From JBPRGH01 sp051418055 (GTDB taxonomy: Bacteria > Bacteroidota > Bacteroidia > Cytophagales > Cyclobacteriaceae), in NCBI GenBank assembly GCA_051418055.1, contig JBPRGH010000103.1, forward strand, positions 1-64,000: a stretch of 64,000 bases of DNA, read 5' to 3'. The notes beneath the pieces are model-generated. The model saw only the letters and a program-made list of their open reading frames with translations. It searched no databases and was not told the DNA's origin. The stretch's first letter is position 1. Each line of letters opens with the position of its first letter. Position numbers and translations under genes: made by a program. Positions 36,790 through 45,877 of this stretch are shown one piece after another.

Positions 36790-37821
36790 ATGATTCAAAA
36801 TAAAAAAATCCTGATGATCACCTATGGCGGTTATAATCATGCCAGCTCAAGGATCCGTGGCCTCAATTATATTAAATTTATTGAAAATAGAGGAGGATAT
36901 GTTATAAAATGGATACCCCGGGCCCCAGATCGTAAAGCAGGATTTATTCATATTTTTTCTTTTGCAGTTATAAAGAGATTATTACTTATAAAGAGAATTT
37001 TTTTTATCTTACTAATCAAATGGGACTGCATTTATGTACAACGTGTGTTCCTGGATAAATTGAGTATCCAAATTATCCGATGGAAAAAAATATCAATAAT
37101 TTATGATTTTGATGATGCTATTTATCTTGGTGAAAAAAGGAATTCGCGCAGTACTATCCTAATGATAAAAAGTGCCGAAAGTATCGCAGTTGCAAATCCT
37201 CTCCTCGCTGCCTATTGTAGAAGATTCACAGAAAAAAACATAAAAATTATACCGTCTCCTGTTGACACTGAGAGAATTACTCCAGCTAAAAATAAATCAG
37301 AAGGCAAGATAGTAATCGGCTGGGTAGGCTCCCTCTGGACAGAAAAATATTTGAATATTTTAAAATCTGTTTTTGAGAAAATGAATAATCCTGAAGTAGA
37401 GTTACTACTTGTAGGAACCTCGGGATCATTGCAAGTCACTAATCTAACAGTTAATTATGTCAACTGGTCATACGAGAAAGAAGTAAATTATCTTCAGCAA
37501 ATGGATATAGGTATCATGCCCTTATTTGATGATGAATGGAGCAGAGGTAAAGGAGGTTATAAATTATATCAATATATGGCTGCCGGTATACCTTTAGTAG
37601 CTTCCCCAATAGGAATAAATAAGGAGATTGTGGATCATGGAGAAAATGGATTTTTAGCTACAAGTAATGATGAATGGCTGGAGTATCTTAATAAATTAGT
37701 GGGAGATCCTGAATTACGAATAAATTTAGGTCGAGCAGGAAGAAAAAAAGCAGAAGATTTCTATAGTTATCAATCAAATGCGGATAAATTGGTGAAGATG
37801 TTAAATGAGGTTGTAAAATGA
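36790..37821 (+). CDS. Glycosyltransferase, GT4-like
   Basis: A 343-residue GT-B glycosyltransferase. The N-terminal half holds an IIYDFDDAIYLG motif found in surface-glycan transferases. The C-terminal donor domain has IGWVGSLWTEKYL, the EX7E-like GYKLYQYMAAGIPLVASP block and GENGFLA. It probably transfers a sugar from a nucleotide donor to a lipid-linked glycan on the cytoplasmic side. It is the first gene of a three-gene coupled operon (ATGA overlap with the methyltransferase). Donor and acceptor cannot be assigned. Confidence 0.9.
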   Translation: MIQNKKILMITYGGYNHASSRIRGLNYIKFIENRGGYVIKWIPRAPDRKAGFIHIFSFAVIKRLLLIKRIFFILLIKWDCIYVQRVFLDKLSIQIIRWKKISIIYDFDDAIYLGEKRNSRSTILMIKSAESIAVANPLLAAYCRRFTEKNIKIIPSPVDTERITPAKNKSEGKIVIGWVGSLWTEKYLNILKSVFEKMNNPEVELLLVGTSGSLQVTNLTVNYVNWSYEKEVNYLQQMDIGIMPLFDDEWSRGKGGYKLYQYMAAGIPLVASPIGINKEIVDHGENGFLATSNDEWLEYLNKLVGDPELRINLGRAGRKKAEDFYSYQSNADKLVKMLNEVVK

Positions 37822-38438
37822 ATCAGAAGGACCTGTTAGCAAAAATTAATTCGACTGAAAAAGTAATCATTGAGCTGGGCTGTGGCACTACAAAAATGGA
37901 GAATGCCATTGGGATAGATGCTTTAGACCTTCCGGGGGTTGATTTTGTTACTAACCTGGAGAATGGATTACCTTTCTTACCAGATAATTCCGTTGATGAA
38001 ATACATTCCTCTCATTTCCTTGAGCATATTGAAAATTTTGAAGTTTTACTAAGGGAGATCCATAGAGTTTTGAAACCTAATGGCAAAAAATTTATAGCTG
38101 TCCCTCATTTTTCAAATCCCTATTATTATTCTGATTACACTCATAAGCGGTTCTTTGGCCTGTATACCTTTGATTATTTCAGTTTAGAAAAGGATCAGCT
38201 AAAAAGAAAAGTCCCCGCTTTTTATGTTGATTATCATTTTAAAACCCTAAGGCGGAAGCTCATTTTCAATTCCCCTCCATTTCCTGTGAGACATGCTTTT
38301 AAAAAAAGAATCCTACAAAATATTTTTAATTTAAGCTCGTGGTGGCAGGAGCTATACGAAGAGAATTTTGCTTATATTTTTCCCTGTCAGGAAATTCAGT
38401 ATTTAATACAGCCAATAAAGGAGAAATCGGATGCCTGA
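37818..38438 (+). CDS. Class I SAM-dependent methyltransferase
   Basis: A 206-residue Rossmann-fold methyltransferase. SAM motif I is VIELGCGTTKMENAIGID; a post-motif LPFLPDNSVDEIHSSHFLEHI and the HRVLKPNGKKFIAVPH strand follow, as in methyltransferase type 11. It sits between two glycosyltransferases with overlaps of 4 and 8 nt, so it most likely methylates a sugar or lipid intermediate of the same glycan. The protein is short but complete. Confidence 0.9.
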   Translation: MNQKDLLAKINSTEKVIIELGCGTTKMENAIGIDALDLPGVDFVTNLENGLPFLPDNSVDEIHSSHFLEHIENFEVLLREIHRVLKPNGKKFIAVPHFSNPYYYSDYTHKRFFGLYTFDYFSLEKDQLKRKVPAFYVDYHFKTLRRKLIFNSPPFPVRHAFKKRILQNIFNLSSWWQELYEENFAYIFPCQEIQYLIQPIKEKSDA

Positions 38439-39486
38439 TTCCAGGAAACGTATTTTATATTTCTGCACAAAGCCCACAACTTTCGTTATAAAGGATATTA
38501 AACTTCTACAGGAAAGTTTTCAGGTAAAACAGTTTAGCTTCTATCATAAGAGTAAATGGTACACTCCAGTCCTTTTTACTCAACAAATGATTTTTTTGAT
38601 AAAGCACATGTGGTCTGCTCAATTATGCCTTTGCATGTTTGCCGGCTATCATTCTATACTTCCTGCAGTTTTATTTAAATTACTTAAAAAGCCGTTTGTT
38701 ATTATTTTAGGAGGTACCGAAAGTGTCTCAATCCCCTCGTTAGGATATGGAATATTACATAAACCAATTATTGGAAGGTTTGCGAAATGGTCCTACAAAT
38801 TGACCACTCATTTTGCCCCCGTTCATGGATCTTTGATTGCTTCTCAGAATACCTATTCAGATGAAGTTCCGGATAGCCAGGGTATTCAAAATCATTTGCC
38901 CTCATTGAAAATTGATTATACAGAAATACCTAATGGATATGATCCTGAAATTTTTAGAAAAAAGGAAGATGTAAAAAAGGAGGATAATTCATTTTTAACG
39001 GTGGCTTTTGATCTTCAGGATCCGAAATTATTCAGGTTAAAGGGAATTGATCTTATTATTTCCATGGTCAACAAATTTCCGGATTATAAATTCACGATCG
39101 TAGGTTTAGCTGATTTACCCAATAAACCAGATAATTTAACTCTTCTCCCTGCAGTTGATCAGGAAGAACTTATTGGGTTATATAGCCGTCACCAGTTCTA
39201 TTTTCAACTCTCTTTAAGTGAAGGATTTCCCAATGCCTTATGTGAAGCTATGCTTTGTGAATGTATCCCAATGGTTTCTAATGTTGCCGCAATGCCTAAA
39301 ATAGTCGATAATACAGGCTTTATCCTAATGAAAAAAGATCCTGCTTATTTAGATTACCTGATAAGAAAAGCATTAGATTCTGATAAAAATGTTCTAGCCA
39401 AAAAAGCTCGTGAACGAATCAAGTCGTCTTTTACTGAGCACAGGAGAAAAGAAATGCTTGAAATGCTAATAAAAAGCCTTACCTGA
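38431..39486 (+). CDS. Glycosyltransferase, GT4-like
   Basis: A 351-residue GT-B glycosyltransferase. The acceptor half includes VIILGGTESVSIPS. The donor half shows IPNGYDPEIF, FTIVGLADLP and the EX7E-type block SEGFPNALCEAMLCECIPMVS. It starts inside the methyltransferase stop (ATGCCTGA overlap) and is the last gene of the glycan operon. Four nucleotides separate it from the convergent GNAT gene, so no separate terminator fits between them. Confidence 0.9.
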   Translation: MPDSRKRILYFCTKPTTFVIKDIKLLQESFQVKQFSFYHKSKWYTPVLFTQQMIFLIKHMWSAQLCLCMFAGYHSILPAVLFKLLKKPFVIILGGTESVSIPSLGYGILHKPIIGRFAKWSYKLTTHFAPVHGSLIASQNTYSDEVPDSQGIQNHLPSLKIDYTEIPNGYDPEIFRKKEDVKKEDNSFLTVAFDLQDPKLFRLKGIDLIISMVNKFPDYKFTIVGLADLPNKPDNLTLLPAVDQEELIGLYSRHQFYFQLSLSEGFPNALCEAMLCECIPMVSNVAAMPKIVDNTGFILMKKDPAYLDYLIRKALDSDKNVLAKKARERIKSSFTEHRRKEMLEMLIKSLT

Positions 39487-39490
39487 TCTT

Positions 39491-39967
39491 CTACAAATCA
39501 ATTAAATAAAAGCTTGTGCACCCAAAGTGCCCCGTGCTTCCCATTGGCCCTGGTATCTTTTTAAATCCTGCCTTTTGATATAAAACATTGGCAGCCGCCA
39601 TTTGGGAAACGGTTTCTATATAACATTGCTTATAACCCAAAGAACGAGCAGCTTCCAGGCATCGGATAATGATCTCTCTTCCCATTCCTTTCCCGCGAAC
39701 TTCAGGTAAGAAGTACATTTTCTTCAGCTCACATATTTCTTCATCACCGCCTTCCAGTGGAGCAATTCCACCACCCCCTAATATTTTATCATTATCCTCC
39801 ACCACAAAGTATGCTGCTTTTGGGGTGGTATAATTTTCATACATTTCATCTACCTCAGCATCATGGATTGAAAAGCCTTCTCCTGATGCGCCGAATTCCG
39901 TCATTACCTCACGTATGATAGCAGCAATTTGCGGATTATCTTCTTTACCTATCTCTCTGATTTTCAT
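39491..39967 (-). CDS. GNAT family N-acetyltransferase
   Basis: A 158-residue acetyltransferase. The acetyl-CoA loop is visible as LPEVRGKGMGREIIIRCLEAARSLG (the R/Q-x-x-G-x-G/A motif), followed by YIETVSQMAAANVLYQKAGF, the usual beta5-alpha4 region. I choose the ATG at 39967 over the TTG at 39979, which would overlap the upstream YCII gene. The substrate is unknown. It lies 2 nt downstream of the tandem-YCII gene in a small operon. Confidence 0.88.
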   Translation of the reverse strand: MKIREIGKEDNPQIAAIIREVMTEFGASGEGFSIHDAEVDEMYENYTTPKAAYFVVEDNDKILGGGGIAPLEGGDEEICELKKMYFLPEVRGKGMGREIIIRCLEAARSLGYKQCYIETVSQMAAANVLYQKAGFKKIPGPMGSTGHFGCTSFYLIDL

Positions 39968-39969
39968 TT

Positions 39970-40611
39970 CTACTGACAAAATATCCCCTCCTGCATCCAG
40001 ATATCCCTGATCTCAGGTATGGTAAATCCTGCTGCAACAGTTGGGTCGTTAATAATTACTTCTTTTGACAGATCTCCTTTTATGATCATAAAACCTCCGT
40101 CACTATTTGCAAAAACTCCTTCGCTTAGCACATTTCCTGTTTCTGAAACAGCCTTTATATAATCATCATGCATTTTTAGTAGCTGAGGAACATGCTGAAT
40201 ATTATATTTTGTAATATGAGAGGTATACCTGACAAAGTTGTGCTGCATATATTTAGAACCAACAGGATCACAGGTATTACCAAATCTCACATTTGATTTA
40301 AAATATTCGTCTCTGAAGATCCCGGCATTTACGGCAGGGTCTTTTTTAATAATTTCCCTCACCTGTTCAATAGTATTAATATTAAATAGAAGAAATTCAC
40401 CGCCCTTAGCGAATGCACCAAAAACCTCAAGCTCGCCGTTCTCCTGAAGTTTTTTTAAATATGTTAAATGCTCTTCCTGTATATCCAGCAACTCTTCCTT
40501 TTCGAAATCGATATCATCTATATTTAAAAAAACAGCAACCTGGTATACAGGATCCTGTGCTTTATAATTAAAAGGAAATAAAAATAAGATTATCAGAATG
40601 AGCTGCAGCAT
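39970..40611 (-). CDS. Exported protein with two YCII-like domains
   Basis: A 213-residue protein with a probable signal peptide (MLQLILIILFLFPFNYKAQ). Two YCII-related modules follow: the first at about 25-105 (HLTYLKKLQENGELEVFGAF, KKDPAVNAGIF), the second at about 125-205 (HDDYIKAVSETGNVLSEGVF, INDPTVAAGF). Each has the ferredoxin-like pattern of a His near the start, a GxF strand and a DP-xxAG turn. YCII domains are usually cytoplasmic and single; an exported tandem is less usual. No established enzyme activity can be assigned. Its stop lies 2 nt before the GNAT start. Confidence 0.8.
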   Translation of the reverse strand: MLQLILIILFLFPFNYKAQDPVYQVAVFLNIDDIDFEKEELLDIQEEHLTYLKKLQENGELEVFGAFAKGGEFLLFNINTIEQVREIIKKDPAVNAGIFRDEYFKSNVRFGNTCDPVGSKYMQHNFVRYTSHITKYNIQHVPQLLKMHDDYIKAVSETGNVLSEGVFANSDGGFMIIKGDLSKEVIINDPTVAAGFTIPEIRDIWMQEGIFCQ

Positions 40612-40674
40612 AATTGAATTTACTTCTTACTAATAACAAATGCCGCATCAATAAAATTTACCATAGATGCCACT

Positions 40675-41832
40675 TTATGATAGTGCAGCCAGTAAAGCAT
40701 CCTTTAGTTTAACAAGCTCTTCCTTTGAATTGTACACGTGCGGTGATATTCTTACTGAAGCACCCCTCACTGATACATAGATCTTTTTCTTCTCCAGCTG
40801 CTCTCTGACATCTGCTACCTGCATGCCTGCCGGTAAATAGATACCGAACATATGGTTGCCCCGGAATTTTTCCTCCTCAATATAAAATTTATTATCCCGC
40901 AGTTCGCCCACGACTTCTGTAATTAACTCTTTGCAGTAATCCTGTATATGTGGGATCTGCCATTTTTTTATCTGCTCCAGTGCCACTTTTAGCATCGGGA
41001 CGAGGATGAAATTACTATGCTCCCCAACCTCATAACGCAATGCTCCAGGTTGGAAATCCATCTTGTAATTTATCAGGTTGGCAAAATCCTGGCTGTCTTT
41101 TCGGTTGATCCAGTTATGCTCAATAGGCATCCCTTTGTCAAAATATTCTCCATAATAGGCAAGTCCCAATGCATAAGGGCCCATTAGCCATTTATACCCT
41201 GCACATATCAGCGCATCCGGTTTAATATCCTGTACATCAAACGGCATAGCTCCTACAGACTGAGTACCATCAATAATTAAAAGCCCGCCATGTTTAGCCA
41301 GTTTTTCTTTAATAGCTTTAAGCTCAAATTTAGTACCATCAGCCCAATGCACATGGCCGATAGCTACTATCCTGGTGTGCTCATTAATACTGTCAAGGAT
41401 CTTCTCATTCCATAGCCTCCCTCTCTCCTTTAGCTCCTCCGGAGGATAGGCCGTAGTTAATTTTACCCCTGCCTCTTCAGCTAGTTGTTTCCAAGGGTAA
41501 TAATTGCTTGGGAACTGATATCCGGCAACAAGTATTTCATCTCCTTTTGTAAATTTCACATTACGTGCCACATTAGCCATGCCATAGGAAACAGAAGGTA
41601 TAATGGCAATTCTGGAAGGATTAGGATTATTGATTAATTCACTATAGATCTTCCTGAGATCATCTGATTCCGTAAAGAAATCTTCGGGAGTAACTGATAT
41701 AGGATTTCTTTTCTTCTGAACACCAACGATTCCGGCTTCTTCGACTGCTTTAAGCAACGGAGCCATATAGGCGCAGTTGATATAACTTATATCCTCGGGC
41801 AATGAGAATAGTTCTTTTTGATTTTTCAGCAT
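40675..41832 (-). CDS. Class V aminotransferase / cysteine desulfurase-like enzyme
   Basis: A 385-residue PLP enzyme of fold type I. The Schiff-base Lys214 sits in AGYKWLMGPYALG and the PLP-pyridine Asp188 in IIDGTQSVGA. The GHVHWADGTKFELKAI region matches the class V family. A catalytic-loop Cys typical of IscS is not apparent, so a kynureninase/isopenicillin epimerase-like or other transaminase role is as likely as desulfuration. I use the ATG at 41832; the TTG at 41838 would add two residues. The lipoprotein gene upstream ends 15 nt away. Confidence 0.88.
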   Translation of the reverse strand: MLKNQKELFSLPEDISYINCAYMAPLLKAVEEAGIVGVQKKRNPISVTPEDFFTESDDLRKIYSELINNPNPSRIAIIPSVSYGMANVARNVKFTKGDEILVAGYQFPSNYYPWKQLAEEAGVKLTTAYPPEELKERGRLWNEKILDSINEHTRIVAIGHVHWADGTKFELKAIKEKLAKHGGLLIIDGTQSVGAMPFDVQDIKPDALICAGYKWLMGPYALGLAYYGEYFDKGMPIEHNWINRKDSQDFANLINYKMDFQPGALRYEVGEHSNFILVPMLKVALEQIKKWQIPHIQDYCKELITEVVGELRDNKFYIEEEKFRGNHMFGIYLPAGMQVADVREQLEKKKIYVSVRGASVRISPHVYNSKEELVKLKDALLAALS

Positions 41833-41847
41833 AGGCAAATATGCTAA

Positions 41848-42744
41848 TTATTTCAAATTCAGTGAATCCCTCAGGTAGGTATATTTTGTTTTATTTTTCG
41901 TCCAGTAGTCTATTGCCATGGTATCCATCAGCTGGGCTGAAGTGGTTAATTGACGGCCATCAATACCTATAAGCTCCTCTTCCCATCCATAAATATGATG
42001 AGGAAAATCTTTTGAAAATTTTATTCTCAAAGCGTGATCATCCTGATACTTTACATTATATACCAGGGTATCTGCAGATGATTTTAGCTCAGCGACTGCT
42101 GATACAGGTTCTAATTCTTTATGTAATAATCTGGTCATTATTAAACCGGGTATTATGGTAATCTCTCCCTCCGGCAGGCTTTGGTAATCCAGTCTTATCC
42201 GGTTCCATATTTCATCTTCAGTAAAACCTGCTTCTATTGAATAATCCCTGTCGCCTTCACTTTCAAAATAAGAAAACTGCCTGATGTCATAGCTTTGATC
42301 ATTATTATTCATCTGTGTAAAAACATGACCACACCATTCCTGAGAGCTCATTGATAGTTTTAAAGGTGCTACATCTTCATAAACCGGGGAAAATACGGAC
42401 ATCATTATGGAATAAGGGTATATTCCGGTGTTAAAGTTTTTCATAAAATTTAATTTCATCACTTTCACACGATCTTCCTCTGCTTGCTGCGGATTATCAA
42501 GCTTTACATGCTTTTCTCTGCTGAAATCTTCCGTTACAAATATTAGTACCGCATGTCCATCATGAATTTCACCATACCTTGCCTGCTTTAATTTATAAGA
42601 AGCTATTTCGGCTTTCCCGGCATACCAATAATCATTGAATGCCTCCGGCAGATTATTTCGCTTACTCTGATCTTCCGATTGTTCCTTACAACTAAAAAAA
42701 GAGGCCAGGCTAAATAAAAGGATTAGGTGCTTTTTCATCATCAT
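41848..42744 (-). CDS. Conserved Bacteroidota lipoprotein of unknown function
   Basis: A 298-residue lipoprotein with signal sequence and SFFSC lipobox (Cys19). The mature part opens with DYWYAGKAEIASYKLKQARY and contains HAVLIFVTEDFS, an aromatic-rich MSSQEWCGH strand, and a final DYWTKNKTKYTYLRDSLNLK region. I recall homologues carrying the unsupported name 'septum formation inhibitor Maf'; no Maf nucleotide-pyrophosphatase motif is present. It precedes the aminotransferase on the same strand. Function unknown. Confidence 0.78.
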   Translation of the reverse strand: MMMKKHLILLFSLASFFSCKEQSEDQSKRNNLPEAFNDYWYAGKAEIASYKLKQARYGEIHDGHAVLIFVTEDFSREKHVKLDNPQQAEEDRVKVMKLNFMKNFNTGIYPYSIMMSVFSPVYEDVAPLKLSMSSQEWCGHVFTQMNNNDQSYDIRQFSYFESEGDRDYSIEAGFTEDEIWNRIRLDYQSLPEGEITIIPGLIMTRLLHKELEPVSAVAELKSSADTLVYNVKYQDDHALRIKFSKDFPHHIYGWEEELIGIDGRQLTTSAQLMDTMAIDYWTKNKTKYTYLRDSLNLK

Positions 42745-42872
42745 GCTATGTTCAATTGAATATTTCTTTCTTTAATCTACTTATTTAGAAGTAAATAAGT
42801 TACTATTCTAACTTACGTTTTGCTTTTAATGTAGGATATCTTATAACTTTAACTTTTGATTTATGTGTGAAT

Positions 42873-44378
42873 ATGAACAAATCCTTTGATCGTCCAAATT
42901 GGATCCATATTACGGTCATCACTATCATCTCTATTTTAAGCTGCTGGTACACCTATGAAAATAAGGTTGCACTTTTAGGGGATAATGCCAACTATTACAT
43001 TTTAGGAAAAGCACTTGCCCAGGGTGACGGATTTACCCTTATCTCACATCCCAATAAGCCGCCAAACAATCATTATCCTCCGGGCTATCCAGCATTAGTC
43101 AGTGTGGCCTTGAAGATAACAGGAGATAGCCTACAGGCCGTCAAGATCTTTAATTGCCTGTTGTTTATTGGTTCTGTTTTGTTAACATATTTACTTATCA
43201 GCCGCTGGATCAATCCTGTCCTGGGAGTGGTGGCTGCAGTTTTTTGCGCTTTAAACAGCCATATGTTATTCTACTCCTCAATTATGATGTCAGAGGTGCC
43301 TTATCTGTTTTTCTCTCTGCTCACCCTCTACTTCTTTATAAATATCAGGAGCGAGTTTTCCATAAAAGATAAATACCTATATCTGACATTATTGGCACTG
43401 GTCCTTACTTATTATATACGTTCTTTAGGTGTTGCTTTATTACTAGGAATGTTAATCCACCTTCTTATCCAGAGGAAATGGAAACATAGTACTTTTTTTG
43501 TTATCCTGTTTATTCTTATGGCCCTGCCGTGGTCAATCCGGTCTTCAAACCTTGGTGGCAGTTCTTACATGAACCAGTTAAAGATGGTAAACCCGTATCA
43601 GCCGGCATTGGGGGAGGCCAGTACAGGAGATTTCATTGACAGGATTGGGGAAAACCTGGTAAGGTATGTTACTAAAGAAATCCCTTCTGCCTTTTATCCT
43701 GCCTTCGATCCTGAATATGGGAAAGATGCAGGCGCAGGTGACTGGTTATTTGGCATGGTGCTTATAGGCTTTGGGATCTGGGGTCTTTGGTTGATAAAAC
43801 AATATCGCTTTCTGCTACTCGGTTATTTACTTGCCACCTTTGGAATATTAATGCTCTGGCCTCAAGTATGGTATGGTGTACGTTTTATTGTACCTATCAT
43901 TCCATTATTTTATATTGCTTTGGGAGCAGTTCTGGCATATTTATTTTACCAGCGATTTAAATTTAATGAGACTGGCTGGAAGCCATACTTGCTTTTACTA
44001 TTGGCATTACCACTCTTTTCATCTGTTGAAAAGCTGCACAAGGAAGCTTATTCACCTTACCATCCTGCATGGGAAAATTATTTTAAGGCAGCTGTCTGGG
44101 CAAAAAATAACTTACCAAAAGATGCCGTGATCAGTACTGGTAAACCCACATTATTTTATCTGTATTCAGATCGTCCTACTGACCGTTATCCTTTTAATGA
44201 AAATCAGGAAGAGCTAATGAAGCAACTTAAATCCACTGTGGATTACGTGGTAATAGACCAGGTATATGGTAATACCATCCGATATCTTTTGCCCGTGGTC
44301 CAGGAGAACCGAGATCAGTTTGAAATGGTTTTACACCTCAAAAATCCCGATACCTTCTTATTAAAGCTAAAGAAATGA
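42873..44378 (+). CDS. GT39/ArnT-like membrane glycosyltransferase
   Basis: A 501-residue membrane protein with about 11 helices, of the GT-C fold (GT39/PMT-ArnT type). The first periplasmic loop carries the acidic GDNANYYILGKALAQGDG (likely catalytic Asp) and the HYPPGYPAL motif. The C-terminal soluble part (WAKNNLPKDAVISTGKP) is typical of family members. It would transfer a sugar from a polyprenyl-phosphate donor on the periplasmic side. The start may be the GTG at 42867 or the ATG at 42873. It is coupled by an ATGA overlap to a GT2 gene that could make the donor. Confidence 0.9.
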   Translation: MNKSFDRPNWIHITVITIISILSCWYTYENKVALLGDNANYYILGKALAQGDGFTLISHPNKPPNNHYPPGYPALVSVALKITGDSLQAVKIFNCLLFIGSVLLTYLLISRWINPVLGVVAAVFCALNSHMLFYSSIMMSEVPYLFFSLLTLYFFINIRSEFSIKDKYLYLTLLALVLTYYIRSLGVALLLGMLIHLLIQRKWKHSTFFVILFILMALPWSIRSSNLGGSSYMNQLKMVNPYQPALGEASTGDFIDRIGENLVRYVTKEIPSAFYPAFDPEYGKDAGAGDWLFGMVLIGFGIWGLWLIKQYRFLLLGYLLATFGILMLWPQVWYGVRFIVPIIPLFYIALGAVLAYLFYQRFKFNETGWKPYLLLLLALPLFSSVEKLHKEAYSPYHPAWENYFKAAVWAKNNLPKDAVISTGKPTLFYLYSDRPTDRYPFNENQEELMKQLKSTVDYVVIDQVYGNTIRYLLPVVQENRDQFEMVLHLKNPDTFLLKLKK

Positions 44379-45094
44379 GGATTAAAACATTATCAATTAT
44401 AATTCCCGTTTATAATGAGGAGCGTACAATCCATAAAATTTTGGATAAGATCCAGGAGGTAAATCTTATAAATGGCATAGAGAAGGAGGTAATACTTATA
44501 AATGATGCTTCCACAGACAATTCAGAAGCGGTTTTAAAAAAATATATTGAAGAGAATTCGAAACTGCCCATAAAGTATTATGCACATGAAAAGAATGCCG
44601 GCAAAGGAGCTGCACTTCATACCGGCATCGCCAAAGCCACCGGTGAATTTTTAATCATCCAGGATGCCGACCTGGAGTATGATCCGCAGGAATATAATGT
44701 GTTATTAAAGCCTGTGGTCAATGATGTCGCGGATGTTGTGTACGGCAGCAGGTTTGTTGGCGGGCATCCGCACCGTATTCTATTCTTCTGGCATTCAATT
44801 GGTAATAAGATATTAACTTTTCTTTCCAATATGTTTACCAACCTGAACCTCACAGACATGGAAACATGCTATAAGCTTTTCAGGACTGACATCGTCCAAA
44901 AACTTTCATTAAAGGAAAGGCGATTTGGTTTTGAACCTGAGGTAACAGCAAAAATTGCCCGGATCCCAGGAATACGTATTTACGAAGTGGGTATTTCCTA
45001 CTATGGAAGAACATATGCTGAGGGAAAGAAAATTAACTGGAAAGATGGTTTTCGAGCTATTTATTGCATTCTGCGCTACAATTTTTTTAGATAA
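44375..45094 (+). CDS. GT2 glycosyltransferase, dolichol-/polyprenyl-phosphate sugar synthase-like
   Basis: A 239-residue GT-A enzyme. It has the family 2 blocks LSIIIPVYNEERTI, LINDASTDNS, IIQDADLEYDP (the DXD-like acidic site), VYGSRFVGG and MTDMETCYKLF-like TDMETCYKLF. This pattern matches polyprenyl-phosphate mannosyl/glucosyl synthases without a C-terminal membrane domain. It would charge the lipid carrier used by the GT39-like enzyme encoded just upstream with a 4-nt overlap. The sugar is not predictable. Confidence 0.92.
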   Translation: MRIKTLSIIIPVYNEERTIHKILDKIQEVNLINGIEKEVILINDASTDNSEAVLKKYIEENSKLPIKYYAHEKNAGKGAALHTGIAKATGEFLIIQDADLEYDPQEYNVLLKPVVNDVADVVYGSRFVGGHPHRILFFWHSIGNKILTFLSNMFTNLNLTDMETCYKLFRTDIVQKLSLKERRFGFEPEVTAKIARIPGIRIYEVGISYYGRTYAEGKKINWKDGFRAIYCILRYNFFR

Positions 45095-45197
45095 GTTACA
45101 AAATAACCTTTTACCAGTATTAAGGGTTATAATTGAAATTAATATACCTGTGATTTACATATATTAATATTCTAATATTTTAGAGATATTTGCAGAT

Positions 45198-45491
45198 ATG
45201 GTAAAAAAGGAAATATATAAAGGGATTGAATTCGTGCGGCTGAGTAAACTTCCTGAAGAACAGGCAGTTCAGATTAAGGAGTGGAGCAGATCAAAAAGGA
45301 TCACTATTCTTACTGATGCTGAAACATGGAGAGACTGCATACAATATAAGGATTATCAAAACTGGTATGAGAATTCGTATAAGCCGGTTCCCGCGAAAGA
45401 ACTTTCTCAGGTAAATATTCAAAAGCCTGCTGCTAAAAATAATCAGATAAGAGTACCTCGTATATTTAATTTTTTAACCTCAAAGAGCTAG
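45198..45491 (+). CDS. Small hypothetical protein
   Basis: A 97-residue soluble basic protein that I do not recognise. It has a compact first part (KKEIYKGIEFVRLSKLPEEQ, then ITILTDAETWRDCIQYKDY) that could form a small alpha/beta fold, and a disordered basic tail. No signal, membrane or metal motif is seen. It is separated by 103 nt from the GT2 gene and ends overlapping the convergent VOC gene by 4 nt. The ORF has a normal composition for this genome. Confidence 0.6.
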   Translation: MVKKEIYKGIEFVRLSKLPEEQAVQIKEWSRSKRITILTDAETWRDCIQYKDYQNWYENSYKPVPAKELSQVNIQKPAAKNNQIRVPRIFNFLTSKS

Positions 45492-45877
45492 TCCCAAACC
45501 CCTTCTGGCACAATTTCCAGTACGTTGCCTGCAAAATCTTTAAAATAAAAAGATTCTAATCCTGATTTCCAGGTTACCTCATCAATTATTTCAATCCCTT
45601 TTAAACGGATCTCTTCTTTAGCATTTTGATAATCCTGCTGCGGAACTTCAAATGCAAAATGTATGGGGCCGTTAGCGAAATGTGGTGGCGGGCTATCCTT
45701 TATTTTGGAATCTTCAGGATTAAAGCACAGGAGCACTGAATTTCCTGCCCTAAAAAAAATATGCTTTTCCTCGACATAGCTAATGATCTCCAGGCCCAGT
45801 TTTTCATAATAGAACGCCTTCGCCTGCTCAAGGTCTTTAATATAAATGCACGTTTCTTTTATACCGGTAAAATCCAT
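45488..45877 (-). CDS. VOC/glyoxalase family protein
   Basis: A 129-residue single vicinal-oxygen-chelate domain. The opening ETCIYIKDLEQAKAFYYEKLGLE and closing SFYFKDFAGNVLEIVPEG are the family hallmarks, with metal-ligand candidates His (FANGPIHFAFEV) and Glu (NVLEIV). It could be a lyase, dioxygenase or resistance-type binding protein; the sequence does not decide. It shares a 1-nt stop/start overlap with the ABC exporter gene upstream, so the pair is co-translated. Confidence 0.9.
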   Translation of the reverse strand: MDFTGIKETCIYIKDLEQAKAFYYEKLGLEIISYVEEKHIFFRAGNSVLLCFNPEDSKIKDSPPPHFANGPIHFAFEVPQQDYQNAKEEIRLKGIEIIDEVTWKSGLESFYFKDFAGNVLEIVPEGVWD

